From Christensenella sp. UBA4379 (GTDB lineage Bacteria; Bacillota; Clostridia; Christensenellales; Aristaeellaceae), in NCBI GenBank assembly GCA_002391225.1, contig DGRV01000085.1, positions 1-64,000 of the forward strand: a DNA stretch of 64,000 bases. Direction: 5' to 3'. The position numbers were made by a program, and so were the translations under genes. Below are positions 8,985-15,786 of this stretch, one piece after another; the first letter of the stretch is position 1, and each line of letters opens with the position of its first letter. A model generated the notes under the pieces. The model saw nothing but the letters and a program-made list of their open reading frames with translations. It searched no databases and was not told where the DNA came from.

Positions 8985-9797
8985 TTATAGCTTTTCAATC
9001 ACTCGGTCCAGCAGACCGCGGAAGGAACTCTGTACCTTTTTCCCGACTTCCAGCACTTCCTGATGAGTGATCGGCTGGTCCAGCATACCGGCGGCCATAT
9101 TGGTGATGCACGAAATGCCGAGGGTTTTGATGCTGGCGTGTACCGCCGCCATCACATCCGGCACGGTGGACATTCCTACGGCATCCGCTCCAAGCAGACG
9201 GATCATGCGGATTTCAGCCGGCGTCTCATAGCAGGGGCCGGACATCCAGCAGTAGACTCCCTGACGGATTTCCAGGTTCATTTCCTGAGCGCTTTCCAGC
9301 GCTGCCTGACGGAGCTCTTTTGAAAACGCCTGGCTCATATCCGGGAAGCGGGGGCCGAACAGCGCCTCATTCGGGCCGGTCAGCGGACTTCTCCCGGTCA
9401 GATTGATGTAGTCTGTGATCAGCATCAGGTCGCCGGGCCGGAAGGACGCGTTGACCCCGCCCGCCGCGTTGGTCAGGATCAGGTTTTTTACGCCCATCAG
9501 CTTCAGCACCCGGATGGGGAAGGCGATCTGTTCCAGCGGAATGCCCTCGTACATATGCATGCGGCCGCTCATGATCAGGACCCTTTTTCCGGCTTTCGTG
9601 CCGCTGATCAGCTTGCCCGAGTGCCCCGGAGCGGTGCTGACGGGGAAATGGGGAATGTCGCGGTACTTAATTTCCCGAACGTCTTCAAATTCCTCCGCGT
9701 AATCTCCCAGGCCGCTGCCGAGGACAACAGCAATTTCCGCGCCGCCGATCTGCTTCATCGCGACGTCCCGGGCTTCCTCATAATCCTGATAGGTCAT
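8985..9797 (-). CDS. punA: Purine nucleoside phosphorylase (trimeric type)
   Basis: The 270-residue protein carries the motifs of class I, trimeric PNP: VLGSGLGDYAE for phosphate binding, PGHSGKLISG, MSGRMHMYEG, LTNAAGGVN and the long signature GPCYETPAEIRM followed by GADAVGMSTVPD. The enzyme splits purine nucleosides with phosphate into free base and ribose-1-phosphate in the cytoplasm. Its start overlaps the deoB stop by 4 bases, so the two are translationally coupled; deoB converts the ribose-1-phosphate made here into ribose-5-phosphate. Length and motifs are complete. The only doubt is whether guanosine/inosine or also adenosine is used. Confidence 0.94.
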   Translation of the reverse strand: MTYQDYEEARDVAMKQIGGAEIAVVLGSGLGDYAEEFEDVREIKYRDIPHFPVSTAPGHSGKLISGTKAGKRVLIMSGRMHMYEGIPLEQIAFPIRVLKLMGVKNLILTNAAGGVNASFRPGDLMLITDYINLTGRSPLTGPNEALFGPRFPDMSQAFSKELRQAALESAQEMNLEIRQGVYCWMSGPCYETPAEIRMIRLLGADAVGMSTVPDVMAAVHASIKTLGISCITNMAAGMLDQPITHQEVLEVGKKVQSSFRGLLDRVIEKL

Positions 9798-10978
9798 TGC
9801 ATTTCTCCTCCGTACAGCTCCGAAAGGAAGGAAGTGGCGTTAAACCGCTCTTCCAGTCCAAAGAATTCGGCGATCGTAGCGGCCATATCGGCGTAGGTGT
9901 CGCGGTCTCCGAGGTTGACGCCGGTGTTCAGGCTGCGGGACCAGCAGATGATGGGAACGCATTCCCGCGTATGATCCGTGCCCTTGAAGGTCGGGTCGCA
10001 ACCGTGGTCCGCGGTGATGATCAGCAGGTCTTCGTCATTCATCAGCCGCATTATCTGAGGCAGCTTTTCGTCAAAGTATTCCAGGGCGGCCGCATAGCCC
10101 TCCGTATCCCGGCGATGTCCGTAGGTGCTGTCAAAGTCCACCAGGTTGACATAGCACAGGCCGTCAAAATCCCGCTTCATAAATTCCAGCGTCGCTTCAA
10201 TGCAATCAGGGTTGCCAGCCGCGTGAATGGATTCTGTCAGGCCGCGGTGCGCAAAGATATCCTCGATTTTTCCGACGCCAAGGACATCCTTCCCGGCGGC
10301 TTTCAGCACGTCCAGGACTGTGGTTCCCACGGGCTCCATGGAAAAATCCCTTCTATGGGGAGTGCGGACGAAATGGCCTGCCTTCTGTCCTTTGAACGGC
10401 CGGGCGATTACACGGCCGACCCCGTGCTCACCCTGCAGCTGCGCGCGGGCGATTTCACAGAGCTCGTACAGGCGCTCCAGCGGAATGATTTCTTCATTCG
10501 CGGCAATCTGAAAAACGCTGTCCCCGGAGGTATAAACGATTGGATAGCCAGTGCGCAGATGCTCTTCTCCCAGCTCATCCAGGATGACAGTGCCGGAAGC
10601 GGGCTTGTTCCCCAACGTTTTGGTGCCGATCGCCTGCTCGAAGCGGTCGATCACTTCCTTTGGAAACCCGTTCGGGTAGGTCGGAAAGGGCTTGTCCAGC
10701 GTAACGCCCGCCATTTCCCAGTGACCGGTCGTCGTATCCTTTCCTTTGGACCGTTCAGCGGCCCGGCCGTAAGCGCCGCTTGGATGGGGAATGGGGGAAA
10801 GGCCGGTGGTGCCGATATTGCCAAGGCCCAGCGTGCGCATGACCGGCATATGCAGCCCGACCGTTTCAGAGATGTGCTCGAGGGTACTGGCGCCGGCGTC
10901 TCCGTATTCAGCGGCGTCCGATATTTCACCGGCGCCCACGCTGTCCAGTACGATCCAAAGCAAACGTTTTTTATTCAA
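9794..10978 (-). CDS. deoB: Phosphopentomutase
   Basis: The 394-residue enzyme begins with LWIVLDSVGAGE, has the DTTTGHWEM block holding the phosphorylated Thr, YTSGDSVFQIAANEE, and ends with LIITADHGCDPTF plus GTDHTRE. All are diagnostic of DeoB, a two-Mn alkaline-phosphatase-superfamily mutase that interconverts (deoxy)ribose-1-phosphate and -5-phosphate. The start codon is TTG at 10976-10978. No in-frame ATG fits, and an AAAGGGGG ribosome binding site lies 7-8 bases upstream. It heads the deoB-punA operon behind a recognisable promoter, giving a complete route from purine nucleosides to pentose phosphate. Confidence 0.94.
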   Translation of the reverse strand: MNKKRLLWIVLDSVGAGEISDAAEYGDAGASTLEHISETVGLHMPVMRTLGLGNIGTTGLSPIPHPSGAYGRAAERSKGKDTTTGHWEMAGVTLDKPFPTYPNGFPKEVIDRFEQAIGTKTLGNKPASGTVILDELGEEHLRTGYPIVYTSGDSVFQIAANEEIIPLERLYELCEIARAQLQGEHGVGRVIARPFKGQKAGHFVRTPHRRDFSMEPVGTTVLDVLKAAGKDVLGVGKIEDIFAHRGLTESIHAAGNPDCIEATLEFMKRDFDGLCYVNLVDFDSTYGHRRDTEGYAAALEYFDEKLPQIMRLMNDEDLLIITADHGCDPTFKGTDHTRECVPIICWSRSLNTGVNLGDRDTYADMAATIAEFFGLEERFNATSFLSELYGGEMQ

Positions 10979-11005
10979 AGGAATTGCCCCCTTTCATTAA
11001 TTCTT

Positions 11006-11034
11006 ATTGTACACGCAAAACCCGTTTTTGAAAA
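11006..11034 (-). promoter_or_regulatory. Promoter of deoB-punA
   Basis: On the minus strand, TTTTCA (11029-11034) and TACAAT (11006-11011) are separated by 17 bases, a good sigma-A match. The predicted start of transcription is about 20 bases before the TTG start codon's ribosome binding site. Confidence 0.6.
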
Positions 11035-11074
11035 GACTTAATTTTCAGGGATCCTGTTGATGGAGGAAATCAGC

Positions 11075-12181
11075 ATGAAATATGAATGGCTTGCCACCGC
11101 CGCCTTCGGACTGGAAGGGGTGGTCAGAAAAGAACTGAACGACCTAGGCCTGTCCGCCAGAGCGGAAAACGGCGCTGTTCGCTTTGAAGGCACGGCGCAG
11201 GACGCTTTCCGCGCCGCCCTCTGGCTGCGGTGCGCGGACCGTGTGCAGCTTCTGGTGACGGAAGGCCCGGTAAAAACGTTTGAAAATCTGTTCCGCCTGG
11301 TACGCGGCTGTCCGTGGCAGGAATTTTTGCCGCGCAACGCCGCCTTCCCCGTCAGCGGAAAATGTGTGCGCAGCCAACTGATGTCCGTCAGCGACTGCCA
11401 GGCCATCGCCAAGAAAGCTCTGGCGGAAGAACTGATGGCCTATTACCATATGCCCTGGTGCGAGGAGAACGGAGCGCAGTATCCTGTCCAGGTAGCCATA
11501 CATTCCGATCACGCGCGCGTGACGCTGGACGCCTGCGGGGATGCGTTAAACCGGCGCGGCTACCGGACCTGGAACGGAGAAGCTCCTCTTCGTGAAACGC
11601 TGGCGGCGGCGATGATTCTGCTGTCTCCCTGGAAAAAGGGTCAGCCGCTTCATGATCCCTGCTGCGGAACCGGTACTCTGCTGATCGAAGCGACCATGAT
11701 TGCCGCCAACCGCGCACCGGGCCTGTACAGGAGCTTCCTGATGGAGAAGTGGGGAATGCTGTCTGCCCACGACATAGAAATGATCCGCAATCAGGCGAAA
11801 GTGGCGATGGTGCTCCCGGATATTCCGCCGATTTCAGGGACGGATATTGACGAAGCGGCTGTGGAACTGGCGAACAGGCATATTCAGCAGGCAAAACTGC
11901 AGGATTATATCCATGTATCCGTCTGTGATCTGAAAGAACTAAACCTGGAGACGAAGGACGTCATGTTTGTCGCCAATCCTCCCTATGGAGAGCGGCTCAG
12001 CGATAAAAAGAGCTGTGAAAAGCTCTATCATTCCATGCGGGAAATGAAGGACCGCCACGAAGGAAGCCGTCTCTGCGTACTGACTGGCCATCCGGGCTTT
12101 GAAAGAGCGTTCGGTCAAAGGGCTTCAAAGAAAAGAAGGCTGTACAACGGAAGGCTGGAGTGCGAGTATCTGATCTACTGA
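11075..12181 (+). CDS. THUMP-domain class I rRNA methyltransferase (RlmL N-terminal-like)
   Basis: The start chosen is the ATG at 11075 because GGAGGA (11062-11067) lies 7 bases before it; the frame stays open a little upstream. The 368-residue product begins MKYEWLATAAFGLEG, a typical opening of this family, followed by a THUMP RNA-binding region (about 40-150). A Rossmann methyltransferase domain follows with HDPCCGTGTLLIEA (SAM binding) and ANPPYGERL near residue 300, the NPPY motif of N2-guanine or N6-adenine methylation. It probably methylates a guanine of 23S rRNA, like the N-terminal half of RlmL. It is transcribed divergently from deoB. Its stop overlaps by 7 bases the 3' end of the opposing unknown gene. 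Confidence 0.87.
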   Translation: MKYEWLATAAFGLEGVVRKELNDLGLSARAENGAVRFEGTAQDAFRAALWLRCADRVQLLVTEGPVKTFENLFRLVRGCPWQEFLPRNAAFPVSGKCVRSQLMSVSDCQAIAKKALAEELMAYYHMPWCEENGAQYPVQVAIHSDHARVTLDACGDALNRRGYRTWNGEAPLRETLAAAMILLSPWKKGQPLHDPCCGTGTLLIEATMIAANRAPGLYRSFLMEKWGMLSAHDIEMIRNQAKVAMVLPDIPPISGTDIDEAAVELANRHIQQAKLQDYIHVSVCDLKELNLETKDVMFVANPPYGERLSDKKSCEKLYHSMREMKDRHEGSRLCVLTGHPGFERAFGQRASKKRRLYNGRLECEYLIY

Positions 12182-12882
12182 GCGGGAGAAATATCAACCC
12201 CCAGCATCCTAACGGCATCAGAACCGGTGGGAAAAGACCAGCGTCCAAACCGGATTTCACCCCGGAAGGGGTCGCTTTCGTTCAACATATGCCCGTCTGA
12301 AACAGGGATAAAGGAAAAAGACGGTCCCGCTTTTGCAAGGGAAATCGGCGCAAATTGAACTGCTTGCCGGCTTTGGATGAAACCGTACCGGAGTTTACTG
12401 CTAAACTCGGCACATCCAAAGCGTAGCGCCATTTGATCGGCAGAACCGCTCTGCCAAAGCGCTACGGAAGAAGCAAGCGGAAACAGCAGTTCTTTCCCGT
12501 CCCAGTCGATTCGGGCGGAAAGCTGAAAAACACCCGGCAAAGCGGGGGAAAGAGGCAGCAGATCAGCGTCTATCAGCAGCTGCCTCTGGTTTTTCCCGCT
12601 CAGCCGGGCGACAAGACGGCTCTTCCCGGAAGCTCCGGGAAGAAATTCAAGGTAAAACGGACTGTCGTCACGATCGCCGAGGACGGACAGACCACTGTCT
12701 TTTTTAGATAGCGACAGCCTGCTGTCCGCAATCAGATCTGTCTGTTTACTTGAAAACAGAATGTGTTCTGCGAAAGCGGCTGTCCGAAAACGGGTTTCTT
12801 TCCGGACCAGTCTCAGGGCCTGGGTGCTGCTAATCAGCGTCAGTACAGCATATTGAGTCAAAGCATCCCTGGATGACATCAC
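12175..12882 (-). CDS. Protein of unknown function, downstream of murG
   Basis: I do not recognise this 235-residue protein. It has no signal peptide, no clear membrane segment and no known catalytic motif. It is rich in Ser, Leu and Phe and appears to be mostly beta-structured, with alternating hydrophobic residues through the middle. The start is GTG at 12880-12882 or the adjacent ATG at 12877-12879. A GAGGAAG ribosome binding site lies inside the end of murG, whose stop is 6 bases upstream. It is therefore almost certainly co-transcribed with murG. The 3' end overlaps the converging methyltransferase gene by 7 bases with no terminator hairpin between them. Confidence 0.65.
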   Translation of the reverse strand: MMSSRDALTQYAVLTLISSTQALRLVRKETRFRTAAFAEHILFSSKQTDLIADSRLSLSKKDSGLSVLGDRDDSPFYLEFLPGASGKSRLVARLSGKNQRQLLIDADLLPLSPALPGVFQLSARIDWDGKELLFPLASSVALWQSGSADQMALRFGCAEFSSKLRYGFIQSRQAVQFAPISLAKAGPSFSFIPVSDGHMLNESDPFRGEIRFGRWSFPTGSDAVRMLGVDISPAQ

Positions 12883-12888
12883 GGAGGA

Positions 12889-13971
12889 TCACTTCCTCGT
12901 TTTCTGGATTTCTTCTATCAGCTCCAGAACGCGGTCTGTTCCATCAACAGTCGGGGCGTTATTCAGCGCTGAAATCAGCTGATCCTTCTTTTCAAACAAC
13001 TCCTGGATGGACTTTACCAGCGTCTCTCGGTTCATTTGATCCTGGCTCAGCACCAGCGCCAACCCTCTTTTCCGGTAGCTCTCGGCGTTCAAAATCTGGT
13101 CTCCGCGCGACGCTCCCATCGGATAAGGAATCAGAAGCATCGGCTTTTTCAGGGCCTGCAGCTCGCACAGGGAATTGCTTCCGGCACGGGACAGCACGGC
13201 ATCCGCGGCGGCAAACAGATGGGGAAGTTCTTCTGTCACGAATTCAAACTGAGCGTAGCCGGGAGTATTTAGAAGCCCCTGATCCAGATTTCCCTTTCCG
13301 CAGATATGGATGATATTCATCCGCGGCAGAAGGTCTTCCAGGGATTCACGAAGCACTTTGTTGATGCTCTGCGCGCCCAGGCTGCCTCCCGTCATCAGGA
13401 GGATCGGTTTATCGTCCGAAAAGCCGGCGATTTTTCGTCCGGTTTCCCTGTTGCCGGCAAAAAGCTCCGGACGCATCGGGGTCCCGACCATTTCAGCTTT
13501 TTGTCCCAGCGCTTCTGCGCACTCAGGAAAGGTGGTCACGATCCTGGTGGCGAATCTGGCGCTCAGCTTGTTGGCCAGGCCCGGGGTCAGATCACTTTCA
13601 TGGCAAAGAATGGGCACATGCGCCCGCCACGCGCCCCAGATGACCGGCACAGCCACAAACCCGCCCTTGGAAAAGCAGACGTCCGGACGAAGCTTTTTGA
13701 TCTCTCTTTTCGCTTCAAAAGCGCCGGCCAGCACCCGGAAGGGATCGGTAAAGTTTTTCCAGTCGTGGTAACGCCTGAGCTTCCCGCTTTTGACGGAATG
13801 ATAGGTCACGCCGTCCAGCCGGTTGATCATCGTATGCTCGATGCCGTCTTCCGTCCCAAAGTAATGGATCTCGTATCCTTTTTCCTTCAGACGCGGAATC
13901 AGCGCCAGATGCGGGGTCACGTGGCCAGCTGTCCCACCGCCGGTCAGGATGATTTTTTTCTTTTCAGCCAT
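12889..13971 (-). CDS. murG: UDP-N-acetylglucosamine--N-acetylmuramyl lipid glycosyltransferase MurG
   Basis: I place the start at the ATG at 13969-13971, just after a GGAGG site, giving a 360-residue protein that begins MAEKKKIILTGGGTAGHVTPH. This is the first glycine-rich loop of MurG that contacts lipid I. Later signatures include LCHESDLTPGLANK, LMTGGSLGAQSIN and VLSRAGSNSLCELQ, which forms part of the UDP-GlcNAc site. MurG adds GlcNAc to lipid I at the inner face of the membrane, making lipid II. It stands outside the usual mra/mur division cluster. It has its own promoter and one downstream partner of unknown function. Confidence 0.94.
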   Translation of the reverse strand: MAEKKKIILTGGGTAGHVTPHLALIPRLKEKGYEIHYFGTEDGIEHTMINRLDGVTYHSVKSGKLRRYHDWKNFTDPFRVLAGAFEAKREIKKLRPDVCFSKGGFVAVPVIWGAWRAHVPILCHESDLTPGLANKLSARFATRIVTTFPECAEALGQKAEMVGTPMRPELFAGNRETGRKIAGFSDDKPILLMTGGSLGAQSINKVLRESLEDLLPRMNIIHICGKGNLDQGLLNTPGYAQFEFVTEELPHLFAAADAVLSRAGSNSLCELQALKKPMLLIPYPMGASRGDQILNAESYRKRGLALVLSQDQMNRETLVKSIQELFEKKDQLISALNNAPTVDGTDRVLELIEEIQKTRK

Positions 13972-14041
13972 AGTTCCTCCAACGATTTGCCGGCTTTCTG
14001 TTATGTTCGATTCACCGGCAGCGATCAATGTTTCCGATGGA

Positions 14042-14070
14042 ATATTACAACACAAAGCAGTCTTTGTAAA
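14042..14070 (-). promoter_or_regulatory. Promoter of murG
   Basis: On the minus strand, TTTACA (14065-14070) and TAATAT (14042-14047) are 17 bases apart. The leader of about 65 bases contains a weak stem, TGCCGG pairing with CCGGCA, between the promoter and the ribosome binding site. Confidence 0.6.
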
Positions 14071-14177
14071 GAAGCGGAATGTTCAAATAAACAGGAAAAA
14101 TTATTTTTCAGACATGAAAGAAATCATCGTTTTTCATCGTTATATACATGGAAGGGGAAAGGGGGCGTTGCAGCCGG

Positions 14178-14693
14178 ATGGACGAGAGCCGTTTTGAAGA
14201 GATCTACCGGCGGTACGCCACCGATATCCTTCGATTCAGTTACTTTTACTTAGGCAGCCGGGAACAGGCAGAGGACGTGACCCAGGATACCTTTCTGAGG
14301 CTGCTGACCTCCTCGCCGGATTTGCAGGCTGGCGTTGAAAAGGCGTGGCTGCTGAAGGTCGCGCTGAACCGATGTAAAGACATTTGGCGAAACTCCTGGG
14401 CCAAGCGCGTCATCGTCGGCAGTCCCATGCTGGAAATGCTGCCGGATGAAACCAGCCAGATCGACGACGGGCAGGAAAAGGAAGTGCTGATGCAGGCCAT
14501 CAACAGGCTTCCTGCAAAGTTCAGGGAAGTCATCCTGCTGTACTACTATCAGCAGCTCAGTATTCCAGAAATCGCCAAGATGCTGAATTCCACCACGGGC
14601 TCCATTTCTAGCAGGCTGGCCCGCGCAAGACAGAAGCTTGAAACCGTTTTGAAAGGAAGTGATGCCTGTGAGCATGGATCAGAAACTGAATAA
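14178..14693 (+). CDS. ECF-type RNA polymerase sigma factor
   Basis: With the start at ATG 14178 the protein has 171 residues; an in-frame ATG at 14148 is possible but has no ribosome binding site, whereas AAAGGGGG precedes 14178. Region 2 covers FEEIYRRYATDIL through GSREQAEDVTQDTFLRLL. Region 4 covers LPAKFREVILLYYYQQLS plus the helix-turn-helix IPEIAKMLNSTTGSISSRL. It is a two-domain extracytoplasmic-function sigma factor. The downstream gene overlaps it and encodes a single-pass membrane protein, the usual layout for an anti-sigma partner. Upstream, TGAAAG (14115-14120) and CGTTAT (14138-14143) could be an autoregulated ECF promoter, but this is a weak match. Confidence 0.88.
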   Translation: MDESRFEEIYRRYATDILRFSYFYLGSREQAEDVTQDTFLRLLTSSPDLQAGVEKAWLLKVALNRCKDIWRNSWAKRVIVGSPMLEMLPDETSQIDDGQEKEVLMQAINRLPAKFREVILLYYYQQLSIPEIAKMLNSTTGSISSRLARARQKLETVLKGSDACEHGSETE

Positions 14694-15600
14694 CCTTCAT
14701 CAGACAGCTGATGAAATGCTGTCCGGCATGCAGGCTGCTCCCATGGGAGCTCAGCAGATTCTCCGGAAAGAACAGGGGGAAAGGAAGCCTCGTGTCTCCA
14801 GCTGGGTCCGCGTAGGCGCTCCCGTTTTTGCGGCGCTGGTGCTGTTTTCCGGGATCCTGCTCTGGCGTTCAACCGGGGATTTCCGTACGCCGACTTCCAC
14901 CCCGGCCGTGGAAACCATTGCCGCCGGCGAAAGCTCAGGCGAAAAGAATTATCCCGCCCGGGCGGACCTGCCCGTAGGCAGCGTGACGCTGTCCGGCGGG
15001 GGCAACGTTTCCTTTATGAACTTGTTTGCCGGCAATTCCATGAGCTCTTTCCCGATGATTCAGGTCAACGGCGCTTACTACCGGATGCTGAATGAACCGC
15101 AGAATCTGTCCAGCCGGGCCCTTGGGAAAGCCATCGGCCAGGTGTCTCGCCATTCATCTTCTTCGCAGAGCGATTCTACCGGCATTTCCTCCAACACCAT
15201 CTTGGAGGGAGAGACGGTTTATCGGGTGCAGTCCCTGGACGGCGCTGCGGTCGCCGCCCGGGTCAACGGGGATCTCCGTGTGTTTCAGCGCGTTTCCGTC
15301 AACGGGAAGGGAATTCCAGAAGCCCTGTCCGCCCTGCTTGGAAACGCATCTGTGTCGGAAATCAGCCTTTCCGGCGTTGGCAGGGTGAACGATTCCGGTA
15401 CAATCAGAAGGCTGCTGCAGATTCTGACACGGCGCTCCACCTTCTTGAGTGGTAGCTGCAGCGCCACATCACAGGGCCTGTACATTACCTTTGACAATGG
15501 CGTTACCCTGCAGTTCTATGTATCCGGCAGCACGGTGATGAGCTGCGGCGCGTGGTCCTGCGGAGAATTCATGGAAGAACTCCGCCAGGCGGCCAGATAA
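14668..15600 (+). CDS. Single-pass membrane protein, probable anti-sigma partner
   Basis: The start is probably GTG 14668 (310 residues), 9 bases after AAAGGAA, inside the sigma gene; ATG 14662 and ATG 14674 are alternatives. A short cytoplasmic segment of about 45 residues precedes one transmembrane helix (VGAPVFAALVLFSGILLW). A Ser/Gly-rich extracellular domain of about 240 residues without a recognised fold follows. No HxxxCxxC zinc anti-sigma motif is present. Position and topology suggest it holds the ECF factor at the membrane, but that is inference. Paired cysteines near the C terminus (SGSCSATS, SCGAWSCG) could form extracellular disulfides. Confidence 0.7.
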   Translation: MSMDQKLNNLHQTADEMLSGMQAAPMGAQQILRKEQGERKPRVSSWVRVGAPVFAALVLFSGILLWRSTGDFRTPTSTPAVETIAAGESSGEKNYPARADLPVGSVTLSGGGNVSFMNLFAGNSMSSFPMIQVNGAYYRMLNEPQNLSSRALGKAIGQVSRHSSSSQSDSTGISSNTILEGETVYRVQSLDGAAVAARVNGDLRVFQRVSVNGKGIPEALSALLGNASVSEISLSGVGRVNDSGTIRRLLQILTRRSTFLSGSCSATSQGLYITFDNGVTLQFYVSGSTVMSCGAWSCGEFMEELRQAAR

Positions 15601-15635
15601 AAAAACATTCAATTTTAAAAAGAATACGGCTTTAC

Positions 15636-15662
15636 AAACCGTCGGCTGGACCGGCGGTTTTT
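15636..15662 (+). terminator. Intrinsic terminator of the sigma/anti-sigma unit
   Basis: AAACCGTCGG (15636-15645) pairs with CCGGCGGTTT (15651-15660), including one G-T pair, around a CTGGA loop, and a T run ends it. It lies 35 bases after the stop of the membrane protein. Confidence 0.8.
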
Positions 15663-15711
15663 CGTCTGGCAGAAACTTGCTGATTTCCCTGATTTTTTCC
15701 CACATAATCGC

Positions 15712-15740
15712 TTTACATCCGCAGGGCAAAAATGTATAAT
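15712..15740 (+). promoter_or_regulatory. Promoter of the 5'-nucleotidase gene
   Basis: TTTACA (15712-15717) and a perfect TATAAT (15735-15740) are 17 bases apart. This is one of the best sigma-A matches in the window and suggests strong expression. Confidence 0.8.
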
Positions 15741-15786
15741 AAACAAGGCGCAAATGCGTCAAAAAAAGATAAGGAGATTCATTCGG

